Shown: positions 58,150 to 64,000 of the stretch, one piece after another
How positions within the stretch are numbered: position 1 is the first letter of the stretch
How the letters are laid out: each line of letters begins with the position of its first letter
Assembly: GCF_029931775.1 (NCBI RefSeq)
Contig: NC_079328.1
Location: 12,523,001-12,587,000 of the forward strand
Source: Euleptes europaea
Lineage: Eukaryota; Chordata; Lepidosauria; Squamata; Sphaerodactylidae
DNA: 64,000 nucleotides
Direction: 5' to 3'
Program-made: the position numbers and the translations under genes
The notes under the pieces: model-generated
Databases searched by the model: none
The model's input: the letters and a program-made list of their open reading frames with translations, nothing else
What the model was told of the DNA's origin: nothing

Positions 58150-59716
58150 TTAAAGTGTTTCCTTCTGCACATGAATCTGTGTGTTAAAATCCTGTTTTAT
58201 TTTGTACTTGTGTAAGAAGTACGTGTCCTTTGCATCAAAGCTAGACAGTTACAAGGACATTCGTGTCAGCATATCCTTCTTCCTTTTTCCTTTATTGAAG
58301 GCCAGTATTGCTTTTCATTCACATCTCCAAATCATAGCTGTGGTTCAGTAAGGCTTCCCTAATAGATATGGTGCTCAGTCAGGTTGTGTGTGGGGGGACA
58401 AGCTGTTGACTTCCTGAGTCACAGCAGACTGAGTAAGCTAGTTTTGTCATTCTAAAAATCATATGTCCAGTGATACATTTTTGCTCATGTTTGTACAGTA
58501 TAGTGATAGAAAGGTGCCATCAATTCCAGGAGAAAACCATGGAGGTCTTTGAACATTCCTGCGCTTGTGCACTGCACCCAGGTTTTCTGGGCACAGCCAC
58601 ATTGCGCTTACAGGCTTTGGGGTGACTGAGATCTTCCTGTACTCCTTCAATGCAAATGGCATCCTGCTGTGCCCCATTCTTCCTATCATAAGTAGCAAGG
58701 ATGTGGAGAGAGTCTCATCCAAACTACAGAGGAGCAGAGTATGGAGGAATGTTGGGGTCAAAGCACTTCAGAGTTCAGTGTGCCTTTTACATTTCAAATC
58801 AGGGCATTCCTGTTACCCCTATACATCCACCCAAGGGCTTATGGTAATAAGGAAGATATGCTTCATTCTGGCAGGCCATTATAGCCTGGAGGACTCTAGG
58901 CTCACAGGACACTGTGGAGATCATCCGAGCATGCTAGGTTCAGAGGCTCCAAGGAAGCTTAGATAGTCTGGGTCTTCACAGCCTAGAAATTTCATCCACA
59001 TTTCAGAATGGGGCAAAATCTCCTGCCCAGGTCAGGTGTGCGATCCCAGTATTTCAAGATTTCAGATTTAACCCTGTGCACAGTGAAAAGGCCTCAGCCT
59101 TTACTACAAGAATGCATAAAAATGAGACATGCAAATACTTTGGGCAATATTTATTACCTTTTTATTTTAAAAAATGCAAAATTATGGTTATCTTAGTTAT
59201 CAACATTGAGGCTAGCTTAAATTGCTAGCTTAAGTGGGTAAGGTTTGAGAGTACCTTAATTATTATACTGGCTGAAACAATGTTTGTACGTATGGTACGG
59301 TGGCAGTGTTTTAGTCATATCAGTAATATTAACAAAAATGTTATTATTATTTAAGGAATTTATATCCAGCTTTATTTAAAATGTTCCTTGTAACCAGTGT
59401 TTATACTTTTCACAAGTATGCGTTGCTGTTTAAAAATTAGGCAGCATTTTATCTTTTTGGAGAAGATCCGGAAATAGAATACTCTGGGATTGAAAATAAA
59501 GTAATATTCATTTGAATACAGTGTGCTTCAGGAGGCGAAGGTGTTCATAGCACAAAACATAATTATTGCTAAATACTCAGTGAATGTTAAAATGATTGTG
59601 TCTGTAGCTCTTTGAAACAAGGTAAAACTAGAACATCAAATATGTATAATGAGTTACCTTTGGGTTTTTAAATGGCTATATATAGATACAAATGTGTGGA
59701 TTTTTTTTCTTTTCAG
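58150..59716. other. Intron sequence, nothing assigned
   Basis: Contains an open frame at 58565-58966 (133 codons) with no recognised domain. It ends at the polypyrimidine acceptor TTTTTTTTCTTTTCAG (59715-59716). Confidence 0.5.
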
Positions 59717-62700
59717 GTACTATGAAGCATTTCCACCTCTTTCCAAGAAACCAGTTTGCCTGCAAGAAATTATGACTGTATGGAATAAATCCAAAATTTG
59801 TTCTTACTCCAGCTCCTCCTCTTCTTCTACTGCCCCACCAGCTAGCACAGATACATCATCGTCTCCCAAGGACTGCATTAGTGAAAGCGAAGTATCTAAA
59901 GAGAGAAACAGTAACAAAGGACCTGCTGCCATACATGAGAGAGCCTCACAGAAAAAGGATAAAGATGAAAAAGAGAACAAGTTTGGAAGCAGCACTGTGG
60001 AAGAGAAACCCGCTTTATACAAAAAGCAAGTCCGGCATAAATCTGAGGGAAAGCTACGTCCTCGATCTTGGTCTTCTGGCTCTAGTGAAGGAGGTTCCAA
60101 CTCTAGCGGTAATCAAGGTGAATTAAAAGCAACCACCAAATGTGTTAAAGTAAGGCATAAAACAAGGGAGGTTCGGAGCAAAAAAGGACGAAATGGGCAA
60201 AGCAGGCATTTGGTAAAAGCCAGCGAGAAGGCTGAAAGGAAAATCCAAGGTGGCGGCAGCAGCAGCAGCAGCAGCGGATCTATCAGACAACTGTGTAAAA
60301 GGGGGAAAAGGCCATTCAAAGAAACTGGAAGGAAAGACGCCGGGAACTATGAGGGAAGAGAGCTATATTTTGATAGCAGAAATGAAAAGGAATATAAAGA
60401 AGAGCCCTTGTGGTATACTGAGCCAATAACAGAATATTTTCTTCCCCTGAGTAGGAAAAGTAAGCTTGAGACAACGTACCGCAGCAGGCAAGATGCATGT
60501 GAGAGAACATCCGAGGCTGTAGAAGAATTAGCTGAATCAGTGCAAGGTCTTTGCATTAGCAACAATAATATTAATAAAACATACCTCGCGGCAGGTACTT
60601 TCATCGATGGCCATTTTGTGGAAATGCCTGCAGTTCTAAATGAGGATATTGGCCTCACTAGGACCTCAATGTGTTCTCAACCAGAGGACGACACTCACTC
60701 AGATGGTGTTCATCTGTCAGAACTAACACACTTCTATGAAGTGGATATTGACCAATCCATGTTGGATTCTGGTGCCTCAGGCAAGATGCAAGGAGAGAGT
60801 CGGATTTTGAATATGATTCGGCAGAAAAGTAAAGAGGGGGCTAACTTTGAGGCAGAATGTTGCATAGTATTTGATGGGATGGAGTTGCAAGGGGAAAGTG
60901 CAATATGGGCGGATTCAGCCACCTCTGTTGGTGCTGAAGGGTGGTTCTTGCAAGATCTTAGTAATTTAGCTCAATTTTGGGAGTGCTGTTCATCTTCTAG
61001 CTCTGGTGATGCAGATGGGGAGAGCTTTGAAGGAGATTCTCCTGTTAGACTTTCCCCTCCCTTAGACAGCACAATGCTTAATTCACACATGCTTGCAGGC
61101 AATCAAGAGCTGTTTTCAGATACTAATGAAGGGTCTGGTTTAAATTCTTTTTCAGTGTTTGAAGTGCAATGCAGTAATTCTGTCTTACCATTTCCTTTTG
61201 AAAAACTCAGTTTGGGAAATGAAAATACAGATTCTAGTAGCAATGTTGGTATGTTTGGGAAAACACAGTCGAGATTGTTAATATGGACCAAAAATAGTGC
61301 CTTTGATGAAAATGAACACTGTTCTAATCTATCAACAAGAACTTGTAGTCCATGGTCATACTCTGAAGAAACACGTTCAGACAATGAGACTTTAAATATT
61401 CCATTCGAAGAATCCCCTCAGTTTAATTCGGATGATGTTAATTATGTAGTTCCTAGAGTGTCTTCAAGTTATGTAGATGAAGAAGTTATAAATTTTTTGC
61501 AAGAGGAAACCTGCCAGGAACAGGCTAGACCTTTAGGAGAAATGCCCACCTTAATTTTTACAAAAAAATCTAAACTAGAATCTATTTGTGGAATTCAGTT
61601 GGAACAAAAATCTGAAGGCAAAGAATACGAACCTACACAAGTGTGTAGTGACAGCAGCCCACATGAAGATGACTATGGCTCAGGGGTTATTAAAGACATT
61701 TGGACAAATATGACAGACAGAAATTCTGCGGCAATTGTGGAAATAGATGGCATAGAAGAGGAATTGTTTTCAGCTGATGTAAATAATTATTGCTGCTGCT
61801 TAAATAATGAAACAAAGGAAGAAATTCTTCAAGATCCAAATAAAGCTGTGCAGAGATCAGAATATCATCTTTGGGAAGGTCAGAAAGAGAATTTGGAGAA
61901 AAGAGCTTTCGCTACAAACCGTGTATCAAAAGTGGACTGTGGCGATTATACTACACCTTCCAAACCATGGGATGTTAACCCAGATAAGGAGAGTTCCTTT
62001 ATTCTCGGTGGAGTCTATGGGGAGCTGAAAACGTTTAACAGTGATGATGAGTGGGCAGTGGTACCACCCAGTCACCCAAAAGGCAACTTATTGCAGTGTG
62101 CAGCTTCTGATGTGGTTACAATAGCAGGTACAGATGTCTTCATGACCCCAGGAAACAGCTTTGCCCCCGGCCACAGGCAGTTATGGAGACCCTTACTATC
62201 ATTTGAACAGAGCGAGCCATTGAAGTGTGGTGATCATGGATTAAATAGGGGTTTTTCATTTATCTTCCATGAAGACTTGCTAGAAGCTTGTGGTAATTTT
62301 CAAGGTGAAGAGTCTGGGGTTGAATATTCATTCTCTTCCTTTGACTTGAATAATCCATTTTCACAAGTTCTTCATGTAGAATGTACATTTGAACCAGAAG
62401 GAATTGCATCCTTCAGCCCTTGCTTTAAACCCAAATCTATCCTTTGCTCTGATTCCGATAGGGAAGTTTTTCATCCTAGAATATGTGGTGCTGGGAGGAC
62501 ACAGTACAGAGCGATACGGATTTCTCCAAGGACTCACTTCCGCCCAATTTCTGCATCTGAACTTTCTCCATGTGGTGGGAGCGAGTCTGACTTTGAATCA
62601 GAGAAAGATGAGGGGAATATTGCTGCCCCTCCTCAAGCCGAAGTGTTTGATGATCCACAAGCAGACCTCAAGCCACTGGAAGAGGATGCAGAAAAAGAAG

Positions 62701-63005
62701 GGCATTATTACGGCAAGTCAGAGCTTGAGTCTGGGAAGTTCCTTCCTAGGTTAAAAAAGTGCGGAATGGAAAAGAGCGCCCAGACATCTCTGGATTCCCA
62801 GGAAGAGTCATCTGGAGTGTTGCTGTCAGAAAATGAGAATTCTTGCTTGGAGTGCAGTATGAATGAACTACAAGACATGAGGGCTGTGGAAAGCTCTCAG
62901 ATGAGTTGCAATGTTGTGGAGCCACAAGAAGAGGAAGACAAGTCTTGCAGTTGTAAAGATGACTCGCACACAGATAATCTTGTTTCTCCAGCACAGCCGA
63001 AAGAG
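59717..63005 (+). CDS. KIAA0232: KIAA0232, large coding exon (completes codon 173, then residues 174-1269)
   Basis: The G at 59717 completes Met173, and the frame continues YYEAFPPLSKKPVCLQEIMT without a stop for 1,096 codons. I recognise the whole sequence as KIAA0232, very close to mammalian versions (for example PALYKKQVRHKSEGK, TPGNSFAPGHRQLW, RAIRISPRTHFRPISASELS). Visible features: poly-serine runs at about residues 204-212 and 353-361, basic clusters (KVRHKTREVRSKKGRN, about 318-335) that could act as nuclear localisation signals, and several acidic, Ser-rich stretches. No catalytic motif, signal peptide or membrane segment is apparent. The proposed donor is GAG|GTACCT at 63006. If not used, the frame reads nine more codons to TAG at 63030-63032. 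An in-frame ATG at 59649 is in the intron and is not a start. Confidence 0.96.
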
Positions 63006-63490
63006 GTACCTGTTTGTAGAATATATGTCTAGTTTTTTTTTTTACCTGTAACTAAAAGTTGCTAGAAACACCTTTTTAGTCATATGACTATTTAGTCATG
63101 TGGCTATATAGTAGTAGGCAAGCCATGTCTGGATGCACCCAGCTCTGCAGAGCTAGGAGGTGCATGCAGATGGCCCTGGCTTGGCCCGGCAGAACTGCTG
63201 GAGGCGCCCAGTCAAGCTGGGCAAGGGGTGGGGCTGGCCAGCCCTTTCTCCATCCCTCCCTCCTTCCCTCCCTCCTTTGTGGGGGCAGGCCCTGGGCAGA
63301 CCCAGGGGGTGAGAGCCTTGCTCGGGGCCATTTTTTCCTCCCAGTCCACTCCTGATGGGGGTGTTCATTAAAGAGGGGATTGTGCAAGATTTAGTGAAAA
63401 AGTTGGCTGGATCCAACCCAAGGTGTTTAAAGTTAGAGGCCGCAATCCAGACTTCAGCTGTATATAAACTTTGGGATATTTGGTGAAGTA
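63006..63490. other. Start of the next KIAA0232 intron, unassigned
   Basis: Holds a T run at about 63033, a GC-rich patch (about 63150-63330) and a (TCCC)n-like stretch near 63252-63275. The remaining coding exons are outside the window. Confidence 0.5.
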
Positions 63491-63494
63491 CACA

Positions 63495-63690
63495 CATGTG
63501 AGACGTGAAGCCGAGATGTCTGGGTTTGAATCCCAAGCATAGCTGTGAAGCTCACCGAATGGCCCGTCACTCTCTTAGACAGGGTTGCTTTGAGGGAAAA
63601 TAGAGCAGCAGAAGTGTGAGGTATGCTACCCTGGGCTCCCTGCAGGAAGGATAGAGTAAAATGTATTTAAAATGATTTTTAAAAAGGTGC
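63495..63690 (+). mobile_element. tRNA-derived SINE
   Basis: GGGTTTGAATCCCAAGCATA is the B-box region, followed by GCTCACCGAATGGCCCGTCA and GCAGGAAGGATAGAGTAAAA, the usual SINE ending. The left part of the head is decayed. Confidence 0.72.
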
Positions 63691-64000
63691 ACACAATTTG
63701 TGGTTGCTCTGAGGCTTTGAGACAAGAGACCTTGTGGAATGTGGGGCCTAGAGTTATTGTTGTATGGTAAGCATCACTGAAAATGAATTAGTTACCTCTT
63801 AATTACCTGTAATTACTGTCTTAGCCAAGCATAAAAGGACTTTTTTTGCTTACCCTTTAAGTTGAAAAGTTGAACTGGTTCCAGTTCTTGTGTAAGTGAC
63901 AACTGGAATAAGGTTATTATTGCTAGATGTAGCCACAGGAACTGCTTATTGGCAGTCATGGCCAGTTTGTGAAAACTCAGTAATACTAAATGGCTTGGAT
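63691..64000. other. Right edge, intron, nothing assigned
   Basis: No element recognised. Confidence 0.5.

Noticed and set aside
59649-59716. ATG and frame upstream of the large exon as a gene start
   Set aside because: The clear acceptor at 59715-59716 and in-frame joining to the upstream exon make this intron sequence.

Overview
The window is a stretch of vertebrate nuclear DNA, almost certainly from a squamate reptile (lizard or snake). The evidence is a tRNA-headed SINE ending in an ACCTTT-type tail (Sauria SINE), 5S-rRNA-derived SINEs, and a dense mix of CR1, L2, L1, R4, DIRS and hAT elements typical of lizards. There are no bacterial-style genes, CRISPR arrays or operons.

One host gene is recognised with confidence: KIAA0232, on the plus strand. 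A CpG island at about 2.9-3.95 kb is its likely promoter and first non-coding exon. Coding exons follow at 20933-21163, 50340-50477, 55279-55345, 56490-56571 and 59717-63005. All join in frame with consensus splice sites and give about 1,269 residues. The human protein has about 1,395, so the last 125-130 residues lie beyond the right edge. The protein is conserved, serine-rich and low in complexity, and its function is not established.

The rest is intron packed with mobile elements, often nested, and many insertions can be dated relative to each other by target-site duplications (TSDs). From left to right: an L1 carrying two later insertions (138-2806); fold-back repeats with hammerhead-ribozyme-like motifs (3941-4510, 4743-5229, 16679-16934, 38841-39000, with a related fragment at 48918-49030); CR1, L2 and SINE pieces; a CpG-rich hAT (14587-15725); a broken DIRS retroelement (25.7-31.8 kb) hit by an L1 piece and a Sauria SINE; an L1 inside a SINE (32714-34168); a second DIRS piece (34.2-35.8 kb); and a 9.6-kb DIRS-type element with both inverted termini and an internal complementary region (39254-48847), which holds an R4 LINE, a CpG-rich hAT and two tandem arrays. 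Two L2 pieces flank the small exon at 56490.

I see no previously undescribed gene system. The items most worth a second look are the hammerhead-like fold-back elements, the architecture of the 9.6-kb DIRS-type element, and the two hAT elements with CpG-island-like interiors. Repeat names come from recognising ends and coding motifs by eye, and boundaries without a TSD are approximate.
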